From Candidatus Omnitrophota bacterium (lineage in GTDB: Bacteria > Omnitrophota > Gorgyraeia > Zapsychrales > Fredricksoniimonadaceae), in the NCBI GenBank assembly GCA_016789035.1, contig JAEUSC010000469.1, positions 1 to 6,413 of the forward strand: DNA of 6,413 nucleotides, given 5' to 3'. A program made the translations under genes and the position numbers. Under the pieces are notes generated by a model that saw nothing but the letters and a program-made list of their open reading frames with translations, did not search any database and had not been told where the DNA came from. Below, piece by piece: positions 1 through 6,116 of this stretch (its first letter is position 1; each line of letters starts with the position of its first letter).

Positions 1-750
1 TTTCTTGATTGAAAAATTTTTTAATGCATTGGCAAGAGGAACAACCTCCTGATTATTGCCTGGAGACCATCCTAATAGCATCAAATAATTAACCACGCCC
101 TCCGGAAGAAATCCCAGTTCTCGATACTCTGTCACGGCAGTTGCACCGGCACGTTTGGACATACGGCCGCCTTCGGGATCAAGAATCAAAGGAAGATGAG
201 CAAATTTCGGAACCTTAAAACCCAAGGCTTCATAAATAAGAATTTGTTTAGGAGTATTGGAAATATGATCTTCTCCTCGAATAACACATGAGATTTCCAT
301 TAATGCGTCGTCGACGACACATGCAAAACTGTATGTCGGAGATCCGTCTGACTTCATTAGAACCTGATCTTTAATTTCGCTGGTCGCAACGGAAATTTCA
401 TCACGAATTAAGTCATACATCTTAATGATTTTCTCAGGAACTTTTAAGATAACGGCTTCGCCATCTTTATAGGCTTTTCCCTCATCTAAAAGTTGTTTGG
501 CGTATTTTCGATAGATATCAAAGCGTTCACTCTGTTTGTAGAACTCGTCCCAATTCAAGCCGAGCCAAGTCATGCTTTCCATGATCTCATGCAAATATTC
601 TTCTTTTGAACGAACCTGATCGGTATCTTCGATTCTCAAAATAAACTGACCATTCTGTGCCCGTGCATACATCCAATTAAACAACGCTGTGCGGGCCCCG
701 CCAATGTGTAAAAAACCCGTTGGGCTCGGGGCAAATCTGACTCTAACCAT
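1..750 (-). CDS. gltX: Glutamyl-tRNA synthetase, N-terminal part (cut by window edge)
   Basis: This class I aminoacyl-tRNA synthetase charges tRNA with glutamate in the cytoplasm. Translating the minus strand from ATG 748-750 gives 250 codons with no stop up to the window edge, so the C-terminal half (rest of the catalytic fold and anticodon-binding domain) is missing. The start is followed by RVRFAPSPTGFLHIGGAR, which contains the HIGH-type motif (HIGG, residues 15-18). Further motifs are RIEDTD (39-44), the stretch SDGSPTYSFACVVDD (134-148), RGEDHISNTP (158-167) and the KMSKS-type motif RMSKR (196-200). An AAGG lies 8 bases before the start. Between residues 91 and 105 the protein is much shorter than usual: the roughly 35-40 residue insertion that follows LLxEGxAY in typical GluRS is reduced to a few residues, which puts the KMSKS-type motif near 198 rather than about 240. 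The gene follows the PilZ gene by 74 bases. Identity as GluRS/GlnRS-class GltX is secure; strict tRNA-Glu specificity is inferred. Confidence 0.96.
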   Translation of the reverse strand, partial: MVRVRFAPSPTGFLHIGGARTALFNWMYARAQNGQFILRIEDTDQVRSKEEYLHEIMESMTWLGLNWDEFYKQSERFDIYRKYAKQLLDEGKAYKDGEAVILKVPEKIIKMYDLIRDEISVATSEIKDQVLMKSDGSPTYSFACVVDDALMEISCVIRGEDHISNTPKQILIYEALGFKVPKFAHLPLILDPEGGRMSKRAGATAVTEYRELGFLPEGVVNYLMLLGWSPGNNQEVVPLANALKNFSIKK

Positions 751-824
751 GAACTATACCTTTTTTAATGTTTAATAAAGTGAGCGGGAATAAAATTTTC
801 ATGATGGGATAACGACGAGAGCTA

Positions 825-1202
825 TTAAGATTTGTGTTCCTTTAAATGCATTAATCGTTCCACAAAGCCCAATAAATATAACCGTTGAGCGTCCTCCATT
901 TCGAGAAATTCAATGCCGATCTCAAAAAATTTTTGCCGCTTTTGAGCATACGAAGATGCATCTAATTGACATCGCAAGACTTTTCCCCGGCACTTCAAGG
1001 GACCGCCTTCAAAAAAATTATCAATCCGAACTTCCAGCTCCGTACCGATTGCCAGAACTTCATTCAAATATACGCACATACCGCCGGCGCTGATATTTGC
1101 CGTATTGGCCATCACAACTTCTGATGCGCCGTCTTTTCTCCAAACAGTTATCGAGCATGGATAATTAACCCGAGGATATTTTCTGCGACTTGAATCCTGC
1201 AT
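825..1202 (-). CDS. Small single-domain PilZ protein, probable c-di-GMP receptor
   Basis: This is a 125-residue soluble protein consisting of one PilZ domain. PilZ domains bind cyclic di-GMP through an RxxxR motif and a (D/N)xSxxG motif. Both are visible: R7-K-Y-P-R11 and N36-I-S-A-G-G41. The rest has the alternating beta-strand pattern of the family and a short helical tail (FVERLMHLKEHK). There is no membrane segment, signal peptide or attached output domain, so it probably acts by binding a partner protein; the partner cannot be told from here. The ATG is the only plausible start, because an in-frame TAA lies upstream with no other start codon between. The ribosome binding site is poor: the nearest AGGA is about 13 bases from the ATG. 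It sits between ymdB (116-base gap) and gltX (74-base gap) on the same strand, so co-transcription is possible. Confidence 0.88.
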   Translation of the reverse strand: MQDSSRRKYPRVNYPCSITVWRKDGASEVVMANTANISAGGMCVYLNEVLAIGTELEVRIDNFFEGGPLKCRGKVLRCQLDASSYAQKRQKFFEIGIEFLEMEDAQRLYLLGFVERLMHLKEHKS

Positions 1203-1318
1203 ATTTTTAGTTTGTTCCTGATATGATCCTGTTTTTGATTAGGTTATCAACAACTTCTTTGACAAAAAAACTTTCTTTTTAATTAAGGCTTCAACTAAAT
1301 CTTAAACATACAACAGTT

Positions 1319-2095
1319 CTATCTCTTGACCCGAACAATCGACTTTGCTTTTCCGCTTTGCTCATCGACTGAAACTAAAATACCGCTTAAGGAGACATTC
1401 TCTTTAGCCACTTCAAATTTTTGTGGCATCGCCGTTAAAAACCGCTGGATGATGTTTGCTTTGTTCTGACCAATCACGGAATCGTACGGACCAGACATTC
1501 CCAGATCTGTGATATAGGCCGTTTTGCCATCTAGGATCTGTTCATCTGCTGTCTGAATGTGTGTGTGTGTACCAAACACAATGCTCGCACGTCCGACGGA
1601 GTAGTGACCAAATGCAACTTTTTCACTGGTTGTTTCTGCGTGAATATCAACAACGCTAATGGGCGTTTCATTCTTTACGGAACTGGCCAGGTCATCAAAC
1701 ATCTTAAAAGGACAGGCCACATTATATCTCATAAAAACTCGCCCCAAAAGATTAATTACAGCGAATTTTATTCCGTTGGAGGATTTAACAACACAGGATC
1801 CCTTTCCCGGAGAACCTTCGGGAAAATTAGCGGGCCGCAAAATCCGCGGATGATCATTTAAATAAGCATAAATTTCTCGCCGATCCCACGTGTGATCCCC
1901 AAGCGTAATCACATCAGCCCCGCCAGCAAAGAGTTGGTCAGCAACCCTGGGAATAATTCCAGCTCCACCCGACGCATTTTCGCCATTGACAACGACAGCA
2001 TCCACAGATAACTCTTCCCGCAGAGGTTTAATGACCTTTTCAAAATGTTCACGTCCCGGACGGCCGACGATATCACCGATGCATAATATATTCAT
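1319..2095 (-). CDS. ymdB: YmdB-family metallophosphoesterase (TIGR00282 type)
   Basis: This 258-residue protein is full length for the YmdB family of calcineurin-like metallophosphoesterases. Bacillus YmdB hydrolyses cyclic nucleotides such as 2',3'- and 3',5'-cAMP and affects biofilm and motility. The di-metal site is readable: D8 in IGDIVG, E39-N40 in NGEN, H68 in LGDHTWD, H152 in IHAE, and H177 and H179 in GTHTHIQTAD. Family blocks RPANFPEGSPGKG (87-99) and AYITDLGMSGPYDSVIG (193-209) are also present. The Asn usually seen just before the catalytic His (GNHTWD) is Asp here (D67). No signal peptide or membrane segment is seen, so it is cytoplasmic. The gene follows rny by 85 bases; this rny-ymdB order is conserved in many bacteria. 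I see no convincing Shine-Dalgarno sequence before the ATG, and a large stem-loop lies in the leader. Family assignment is secure; the substrate in this organism is unknown. Confidence 0.96.
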   Translation of the reverse strand: MNILCIGDIVGRPGREHFEKVIKPLREELSVDAVVVNGENASGGAGIIPRVADQLFAGGADVITLGDHTWDRREIYAYLNDHPRILRPANFPEGSPGKGSCVVKSSNGIKFAVINLLGRVFMRYNVACPFKMFDDLASSVKNETPISVVDIHAETTSEKVAFGHYSVGRASIVFGTHTHIQTADEQILDGKTAYITDLGMSGPYDSVIGQNKANIIQRFLTAMPQKFEVAKENVSLSGILVSVDEQSGKAKSIVRVKR

Positions 2096-2115
2096 ATAGA
2101 AATCTTATATTGTTG

Positions 2116-2173
2116 GCAGTGCGCTATTAATACTAACTGAGGTTTTAACAGCTACGGATCAATAGCGCACTGC
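2116..2173 (-). repeat. 13-bp perfect inverted repeat (stem-loop) between rny and ymdB
   Basis: The arms GCAGTGCGCTATT and AATAGCGCACTGC (2116-2128 and 2161-2173) are exact reverse complements with 32 bases between them. Read on the minus strand the spacer can form an inner 6-bp stem, TAGCTG (2149-2154) with CAGTTA (2134-2139, one G-U pair), giving a two-tier hairpin. It begins 7 bases after the rny stop codon and ends 20 bases before the ymdB ATG. No U-tract follows on the minus strand, so it is not a classical terminator. A transcript-stabilising or processing hairpin within an rny-ymdB mRNA is the simplest reading; a dispersed palindromic repeat is possible. Confidence 0.8.
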
Positions 2174-2180
2174 GCATATT

Positions 2181-3746
2181 TTACTTTGCGAATTCCACAG
2201 CTCGTGTTTCTCTCACGACCATGACTTTAATGTGTCCAGGATATTCCATTTCCTCTTCGATCTTCTTGCGAATATCACGAGCCATGACAACCGCTTCATC
2301 GTCGTTGATTTTATCCGGTTGGACCATGATACGAATTTCTCGTCCAGCCTGCAAAGCAAAGGCCCTTTCTACACCTTTAAATGAATTAGAGATCTTCTCG
2401 AGATTTTCCAATCTCTTGATATATGTTTCCAAAGTTTCGGCACGAGCTCCGGGGCGGGAAGCACTGATCGCATCTGCTGCGCAAACCAAAGCTCCGTAAA
2501 CTGTGTTCGACTGAATTTCTCCGTGATGAGATTCTACGGCGTTGGCAACCTCTTCAATCTCACCATATTTACGCGCCAATACACCGCCAATAATGGCGTG
2601 AGTGCCTTCTTCTTGCTCGGCATTGACCACTTTGCCGATATCGTGCAGTAATCCTGCCCGCTTCGCAATTTTTGAATCAATCCCTAATTGATCGGCCATC
2701 ACACCCATAAGTCTGGCAACTTCAATGGTGTGCTGCAAGCCATTTTGACCAAAACTCGTGCGGTAACGCAAACGTCCGACCAGCTTTAACAATTCCGGAT
2801 GCATATTGTGAATGCCCAGTTCAAACGCCGCACGATCACCCTCTTCTTTGATTTTCTTTTCAATGTCCTCTTTGGCCTTTTCCACAACTTCTTCAATCCG
2901 GCCCGGATGAATTCGCCCGTCGGAAATCAGGTGTTCGAGAGCAATGCGTGCGGTTTCACGCCGCACCATATCGAAACCTGAAATGGTTACAGCTTCCGGT
3001 GTGTCATCAATGATAATGTCAACTCCTGTTGCCGTTTCCAGGGCGCGGATGTTACGGCCCTCGCGTCCGATAATTCGGCCTTTCATATCGTCGCTCGGAA
3101 GCGCAACGACACTGATGGTTGTTTCGGCGGTATGATCGCTAGCGCATCGCTGAATTGCAAGCGTCACCGTTTCTTTGGCGACTTTGTCTGCAGACTCTTT
3201 GATTTCTTGTTCTGCCTGACGGATACGTGACGCCTTTTCAGTAACCAGCTCTTGATCCAGTCGGCCCAACAAAATTTTTCTGGCTTCTTCCGGAGACAAG
3301 GCAGATATTGCATGCAAACGATTTTTCTCCTCAATGATCATTTTATTTAGATCTTCAGTCTTGTTATGAATGTCCGTTTCTTTCTCTTTTAAAGAATCAA
3401 ACCGGACAGCAATATCTTTTTCCTTCTTCTCCAAAAGATCAACGCGCTTATCCAAATTTTCCTCTCGCTGGGCCATTCGTTTTTCAAGACTGCTGATCTC
3501 ATCGCGTCGGTCCTTTGTTTCTTTCTCAAAATCATAGCGAAGCTTAATCAGCAGATCTTTGGCTCCGAGTTCGGCTTCCTTCTTAATGGTGTCGGCTTCT
3601 CTAATGGCTAAATCGCGAATTTCGTCGACGCCTTTTTGAACTTCCCGCATTTTGCGATCCATCATAAATCGCCTTAACATAAAACCTAAGGCAATCCCAA
3701 TTGCTAAAGACAAATAACTTAATACCATCGTTACACTGTGTTCCAT
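2181..3746 (-). CDS. rny: Ribonuclease Y, membrane-anchored endoribonuclease
   Basis: RNase Y starts mRNA decay and processing at the inner face of the membrane. With the ATG at 3746 the protein has 521 residues, the usual family length. In order: an N-terminal membrane helix (about 4-27), a long charged coiled coil (about 30-185), a KH RNA-binding domain with [11 protein letters not shown] (223-233), and an HD metal-dependent nuclease domain with H339, the H-D pair 368-369 in LLHDIGK, HH 407-408 in ESHHGE, and D425 in [13 protein letters not shown]. The C-terminal family block GREIRIMV...[20 protein letters not shown] is complete. An upstream in-frame ATG at 3794 exists, but the 3746 start is preferred because GGAGGG lies 6 bases before it and because the longer form would translate through a terminator-like hairpin. 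It lies 126 bases after fthC and 85 bases before ymdB, a widely conserved partner. It likely has its own transcription start. Confidence 0.97.
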   Translation of the reverse strand: MEHSVTMVLSYLSLAIGIALGFMLRRFMMDRKMREVQKGVDEIRDLAIREADTIKKEAELGAKDLLIKLRYDFEKETKDRRDEISSLEKRMAQREENLDKRVDLLEKKEKDIAVRFDSLKEKETDIHNKTEDLNKMIIEEKNRLHAISALSPEEARKILLGRLDQELVTEKASRIRQAEQEIKESADKVAKETVTLAIQRCASDHTAETTISVVALPSDDMKGRIIGREGRNIRALETATGVDIIIDDTPEAVTISGFDMVRRETARIALEHLISDGRIHPGRIEEVVEKAKEDIEKKIKEEGDRAAFELGIHNMHPELLKLVGRLRYRTSFGQNGLQHTIEVARLMGVMADQLGIDSKIAKRAGLLHDIGKVVNAEQEEGTHAIIGGVLARKYGEIEEVANAVESHHGEIQSNTVYGALVCAADAISASRPGARAETLETYIKRLENLEKISNSFKGVERAFALQAGREIRIMVQPDKINDDEAVVMARDIRKKIEEEMEYPGHIKVMVVRETRAVEFAK

Positions 3747-3752
3747 GGCACA

Positions 3753-3758
3753 CCCTCC
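3753..3758 (-). promoter_or_regulatory. Strong Shine-Dalgarno site fixing the rny start
   Basis: GGAGGG on the minus strand, 6 bases before ATG 3746. It is the best ribosome binding site in the window. It selects the 521-residue form of RNase Y over the 16-residue longer reading from 3794. Confidence 0.85.
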
Positions 3759-3765
3759 TATTTGC

Positions 3766-3794
3766 ATTACAAAAAGCGAAAGCGGCAGAATCAA
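3766..3794 (-). promoter_or_regulatory. Possible sigma70-type promoter for rny
   Basis: On the minus strand, TTGATT (3789-3794) is separated by exactly 17 bases from TGTAAT (3766-3771), matching 4 of 6 and 5 of 6 consensus positions. The implied start site would be around 3759-3760, directly before the Shine-Dalgarno site, leaving a leader of only about 13 bases. The -35 box lies in the loop of the terminator-like hairpin. This is pattern matching only. Confidence 0.35.
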
Positions 3795-3805
3795 TCCGGC
3801 TTTCG
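3771..3805 (-). terminator. Intrinsic terminator or attenuator between fthC and rny
   Basis: On the minus strand CGAAAGC (3799-3805) pairs with GCTTTCG (3777-3783), extended by GG/CC with one bulged base, around a 10-base loop. The stem is followed at once by CTTTTT (3771-3776). The short U-tract and 9-bp stem fit a rho-independent terminator of the transcript containing fthC. Because it sits only 25 bases before the rny ATG, it could also act as an attenuator for rny. Confidence 0.6.
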
Positions 3806-3872
3806 TAAAACCAATTGAACGTATTTTGATTGGACAACCTTGTTAGTAAAATTACATCACAACACAGGAGGG

Positions 3873-4433
3873 TTAATTGACAATCACGCCGGTGAGGGCC
3901 ATGTCGTGGACTTCCAAATGAGGCAGCGTATCAACGATCTGAAAATCAAATGCCAAGCCTAAACAAGGCGTATCTTCGGGCATAGAAGCAAGAAAGCGGT
4001 CATAAAAACCAAACCCTCGCCCCAAACGATTGTGAAGCTTATCAAACGCAAGACCTGGAACAATAACCAAATCCAATTGTTCGACGTTAACGACGGACGT
4101 TTCGACGAACATCGGCTGTTGAATTCCAAAGGGACCTGGATTTAAGCTATCTAAATCTTTGATACGGGTTGGAATAAAATTCTTGCTGCCCTTGTTTACT
4201 ATGGGTAAGGCGATTGTTTTCTTAAGTTGAGAGGCTTGTTTCATCATCGGGAAAGTGTCGACTTCGCCGTCAAAAGAAGCATAAAAAAGTATGGTTTTGG
4301 CCGACTGAAACTCCGGCCGGCTCATAAGCTTCTCTTGAATCAACCGGCTTCTAATTAACCTGTCCTGCTCGCTCTGATTTCTGAGTGCTTTTAAAAACTG
4401 TTCTCTTAGTTTTTTCTTATCTTCGATCTGCAC
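3873..4433 (-). CDS. fthC: 5-formyltetrahydrofolate cyclo-ligase (MTHFS)
   Basis: This enzyme (also called YgfA) uses ATP to convert 5-formyltetrahydrofolate to 5,10-methenyltetrahydrofolate, returning the stored folate form to one-carbon metabolism in the cytoplasm. The 186-residue length is normal. The N-terminal KKKLR (6-10), the substrate-site region DGEVDT (55-60), and the signature VPGLAFD...RLGRGFGFYDRF (125-147), which carries the ATP/phosphate-binding loop, are present. So is the C-terminal HD...TGVIV (176-185). In the usual GIxEP block the acidic residue is Gln here (GIQQP, Q106). The start is GTG at 4431-4433; an in-frame TAA at 4455-4457 with no other start codon between leaves this as the only upstream choice. 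I see no Shine-Dalgarno site. In many bacteria this gene follows 6S RNA directly; here rarA lies between. A promoter of its own is visible in the gap upstream. Confidence 0.94.
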   Translation of the reverse strand: MQIEDKKKLREQFLKALRNQSEQDRLIRSRLIQEKLMSRPEFQSAKTILFYASFDGEVDTFPMMKQASQLKKTIALPIVNKGSKNFIPTRIKDLDSLNPGPFGIQQPMFVETSVVNVEQLDLVIVPGLAFDKLHNRLGRGFGFYDRFLASMPEDTPCLGLAFDFQIVDTLPHLEVHDMALTGVIVN

Positions 4434-4466
4434 AAGTAAACCATTTAACGAAGATTAAACTCTGAA

Positions 4467-4488
4467 TTCGAAATAATTCTTATTCGAA
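4467..4488. repeat. Operator-like inverted repeat at the predicted fthC start site
   Basis: TTCGA(A)ATAA at 4467-4476 and TTATTCGAA at 4480-4488 are complementary over 9 bp with one extra A and a 3-base centre (TTC). On the minus strand the repeat begins within one base of the transcription start predicted from the promoter at 4496-4524. It could be a repressor-binding site or a 5'-end hairpin that protects the fthC mRNA. No T-tract follows, so it is not a terminator. Confidence 0.5.
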
Positions 4489-4495
4489 CGGCCAC

Positions 4496-4524
4496 ATCAT
4501 AACATCAATTATCTAAATTAACAA
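4496..4524 (-). promoter_or_regulatory. Probable sigma70-type promoter for fthC
   Basis: On the minus strand, TTGTTA (4519-4524) is separated by exactly 17 bases from TATGAT (4496-4501), matching 4 of 6 and 5 of 6 consensus positions, with a TG one base upstream of the -10 box (extended -10). The predicted start is near 4489, giving a leader of about 56 bases before the GTG of fthC. It starts 7 bases after the rarA stop codon, so fthC can be expressed separately from rarA. Confidence 0.55.
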
Positions 4525-4531
4525 TTTTTAA

Positions 4532-5866
4532 TTAAGGGCGATCAAGCTCTTTTAAATGTTGTAAAAACTGCTTAATTTTCGCTTCGTATCCTTGCAGTGT
4601 AGGTTCGTAATATACCGTTTTTTGAGCCACATAGTCTTGTTGGACGTAGTTATTCTGGTAATCATGGGCATATTTATAATCTTTGCCGCGGCCTAATTTT
4701 TGTGCGCCCGAGTAATGCGAATCTTTAACCGATTCAGGCACTTCCTGAGTCCGCTTGTGTTGAACGTCTTTTAAAGCGCGTTCGATACCCGCATAAGACG
4801 CATTGGATTTGGGAGCACATGCCACATAAACAGCCGCCTGAGCCAGTATGATCCTTGCTTCGGGCATGCCAATAATCTCGGCGGCTTGCAATGCTGATGT
4901 AGCTAGCATCACGGCACGAGGATCTGCATTTCCCACATCTTCACTGGCACAGATACAAATACGCCTGGCAATAAACCGAGGGTCCTCGCCTGCATAAATC
5001 ATCTTTGCCAGCCAGTATAGCGTGGCATCCGGATCAGAACCGCGCATGGATTTAATAAAAGCCGAGGCGGTATCATAGTGTTGGTCACCGTCCCGGTCGT
5101 ATTGGACTTGCTTTTTCTGAATGGATTGAATGGCCACATCGATAGAAAAGTGGATAACCCCTTCAGAATTCTTAGGCGTAGTCAAGCATCCGATCTCCAA
5201 CGAATTCAATGCTTTTCGTCCGTCCCCATTACAGACATCCGCTAAAAACTCAATAGCCTCTTGATCAGCCTTGATATTAAACAGTCCTAAACCGCGTTCT
5301 TTATCAGTAAGTGCCCGAAGCAGAATGAATTGAATTTCCCCAGCTGTTAATGGTTTTAATTCGATAACAATGGATCGGGATAACAGCGGACTGGTTAAAG
5401 CAAAAAATGGATTAAATACAGTAGCACCGATGAGAATGATATTGCCATCCTCGATATCAGGCATTAACACATCTTGCTGGGCTTTGTTAAATCGATGAAT
5501 CTCATCGATGAAAAGAATTGTTTTTTTTCCGCTAGTCAGTCTTCTATTTTGGGCTGCGGCAATGACCTTGCGCATTTCTTCAACATTAGAAGCCACCGCG
5601 TTAATGCGTTCAAATGCAGATTCGGTTTTTAAACTAATGCAATGGGCAAGAGTAGTTTTGCCGATACCGGGAGGGCCATAAATGATAAGAGAACTCAACC
5701 GGTCAGATTCAATCGCCCGCGGCAATAGCATCCCGGCTCCCAAGATATGCTTTTGACCGACATATTCCTCAAGCGATTGGGGACGCATGCGGGCACTCAA
5801 TGGAGCTGTTTTAAAAACCTTTTCCTGATCGGAAGAACTAAACAAGTTCGAGGAAGGATTGAGCAT
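4532..5866 (-). CDS. rarA: RarA (MgsA) AAA+ replication-associated recombination protein
   Basis: RarA is a clamp-loader-like AAA+ ATPase that acts at stalled replication forks and gapped DNA, with single-strand-binding protein as a known partner in other bacteria. At 444 residues it is of usual length. Visible in order: PLSARMRPQSLEEYVGQKHILG (22-43), typical of the family start; Walker A GPPGIGKT (64-71); Walker B ILFIDEIH (117-124); sensor 1 region IGATVFNPFF (146-155); arginine finger in LLSR (R164); sensor 2 in GDGRKALNSLE (R217); and the C-terminal tetramer domain with MRGSDPDATLYWLAKMI (274-290), GEDPRFIARR (293-302) and ASEDVGNADPRA (307-318). The usual TTEN of sensor 1 reads TVFN. 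The N-terminus contains SNLFSS, which resembles a clamp-binding xLF motif, but this is speculative. The ATG lies about 24 bases after the predicted 6S RNA end, with only a weak GGA before it and no separate promoter seen, so read-through from the 6S promoter is likely. Confidence 0.96.
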   Translation of the reverse strand: MLNPSSNLFSSSDQEKVFKTAPLSARMRPQSLEEYVGQKHILGAGMLLPRAIESDRLSSLIIYGPPGIGKTTLAHCISLKTESAFERINAVASNVEEMRKVIAAAQNRRLTSGKKTILFIDEIHRFNKAQQDVLMPDIEDGNIILIGATVFNPFFALTSPLLSRSIVIELKPLTAGEIQFILLRALTDKERGLGLFNIKADQEAIEFLADVCNGDGRKALNSLEIGCLTTPKNSEGVIHFSIDVAIQSIQKKQVQYDRDGDQHYDTASAFIKSMRGSDPDATLYWLAKMIYAGEDPRFIARRICICASEDVGNADPRAVMLATSALQAAEIIGMPEARIILAQAAVYVACAPKSNASYAGIERALKDVQHKRTQEVPESVKDSHYSGAQKLGRGKDYKYAHDYQNNYVQQDYVAQKTVYYEPTLQGYEAKIKQFLQHLKELDRP

Positions 5867-5890
5867 AGAGGGATTTCCACAAAATGAAAA

Positions 5891-6101
5891 CCTTGTAAAA
5901 AACAGAGGTAATTAAATAAACCCCGCGAGTGCCGTCGGATCGCCTAGAATGTGAATCACATTCGGCAAGTGGGAACATAGGCGTGATTCGCCCTCGGGCG
6001 TCGCGCAAACACAGTTCCCGTGAAGTACTAGCATTGATTCATTTTTATTTGACCCTAACTAACACCGCAGGAAAATTTTCTAAAGGACAAAGATCGAGAT
6101 T
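5891..6101 (-). ncRNA. ssrS: Probable 6S RNA (regulator of RNA polymerase)
   Basis: 6S RNA mimics an open promoter and sequesters the sigma70-type holoenzyme. The 293-base gap between pheT and rarA has no gene but folds well on the minus strand. A closing stem pairs 6063-6072 with 5921-5931 (10 bp, one bulge), extended outwards by CTTTGT (6087-6092) with ACAAGG (5891-5896). A large asymmetric bubble follows. The apical arm pairs GGGAAC (6014-6019) with GTTCCC (5971-5976) and GTGTTTGC (6005-6012) with GCGAATCAC (5983-5991, one bulge). A small hairpin GAATGTG-ATT-CACATTC (5947-5963) sits on the 3' side of the bubble, where E. coli 6S has one too. The overall length of about 210 and the position near rarA and fthC both fit 6S RNA. 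Ends are estimates: the 5' end from the promoter, the 3' end from the outer stem. A different structured RNA cannot be excluded. Confidence 0.68.
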
Positions 6102-6107
6102 GCCTAA

Positions 6108-6116
6108 ATTATATCA
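6108..6116 (-). promoter_or_regulatory. Extended -10 promoter of the 6S RNA
   Basis: The minus strand reads TGATATAAT: a perfect TATAAT (6108-6113) with the TGn extension (6114-6116). No good -35 is found at the ideal distance; TTTGCA ends 15 bases upstream. The predicted start is near 6101, where the foldable RNA begins. It lies about 45 bases after the pheT stop codon, so it is well placed to drive 6S RNA and, by read-through, rarA. Confidence 0.6.

Noticed and set aside
751..824. Promoter or leader regulator (T-box-like) before gltX
   Set aside because: The gap is only 74 bases, with no T-box consensus, stable stem or convincing promoter; it holds nothing beyond a modest AAGG ribosome binding site.
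1203..1318. Promoter or terminator between ymdB and the PilZ gene
   Set aside because: AT-rich with runs of A and T, but no stable GC stem before a T-tract and no well-spaced -35/-10 pair that I would defend.
1558..1570. TG dinucleotide run of 13 bases as a phase-variation tract
   Set aside because: It encodes the Thr-His-Thr-His metal-binding residues of YmdB, so the repeat follows from the protein motif; it is short and slippage would destroy the enzyme.
1559..1861. Open reading frames on the plus strand opposite ymdB
   Set aside because: They lie antisense to a gene with complete family motifs, show no recognisable domain and have no ribosome binding site; they are coding shadows.
2221..3135. 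Several plus-strand reading frames opposite rny
   Set aside because: Antisense shadows of the conserved KH and HD region, with no domain or initiation signals of their own.
3747..3794. Longer RNase Y start at 3794
   Set aside because: It adds 16 residues encoded by the terminator-like hairpin and candidate promoter; the GGAGGG six bases before ATG 3746 and the normal 521-residue length favour the shorter form.
3811..3833. CCAAT/ATTGG inverted repeat between fthC and rny
   Set aside because: Only 5 bp with a 13-base loop, AT-rich; expected by chance.
3601..3837. A 78-codon minus-strand frame overlapping the start of rny
   Set aside because: It overlaps the RNase Y membrane helix in another frame, crosses the terminator hairpin and resembles no protein family.
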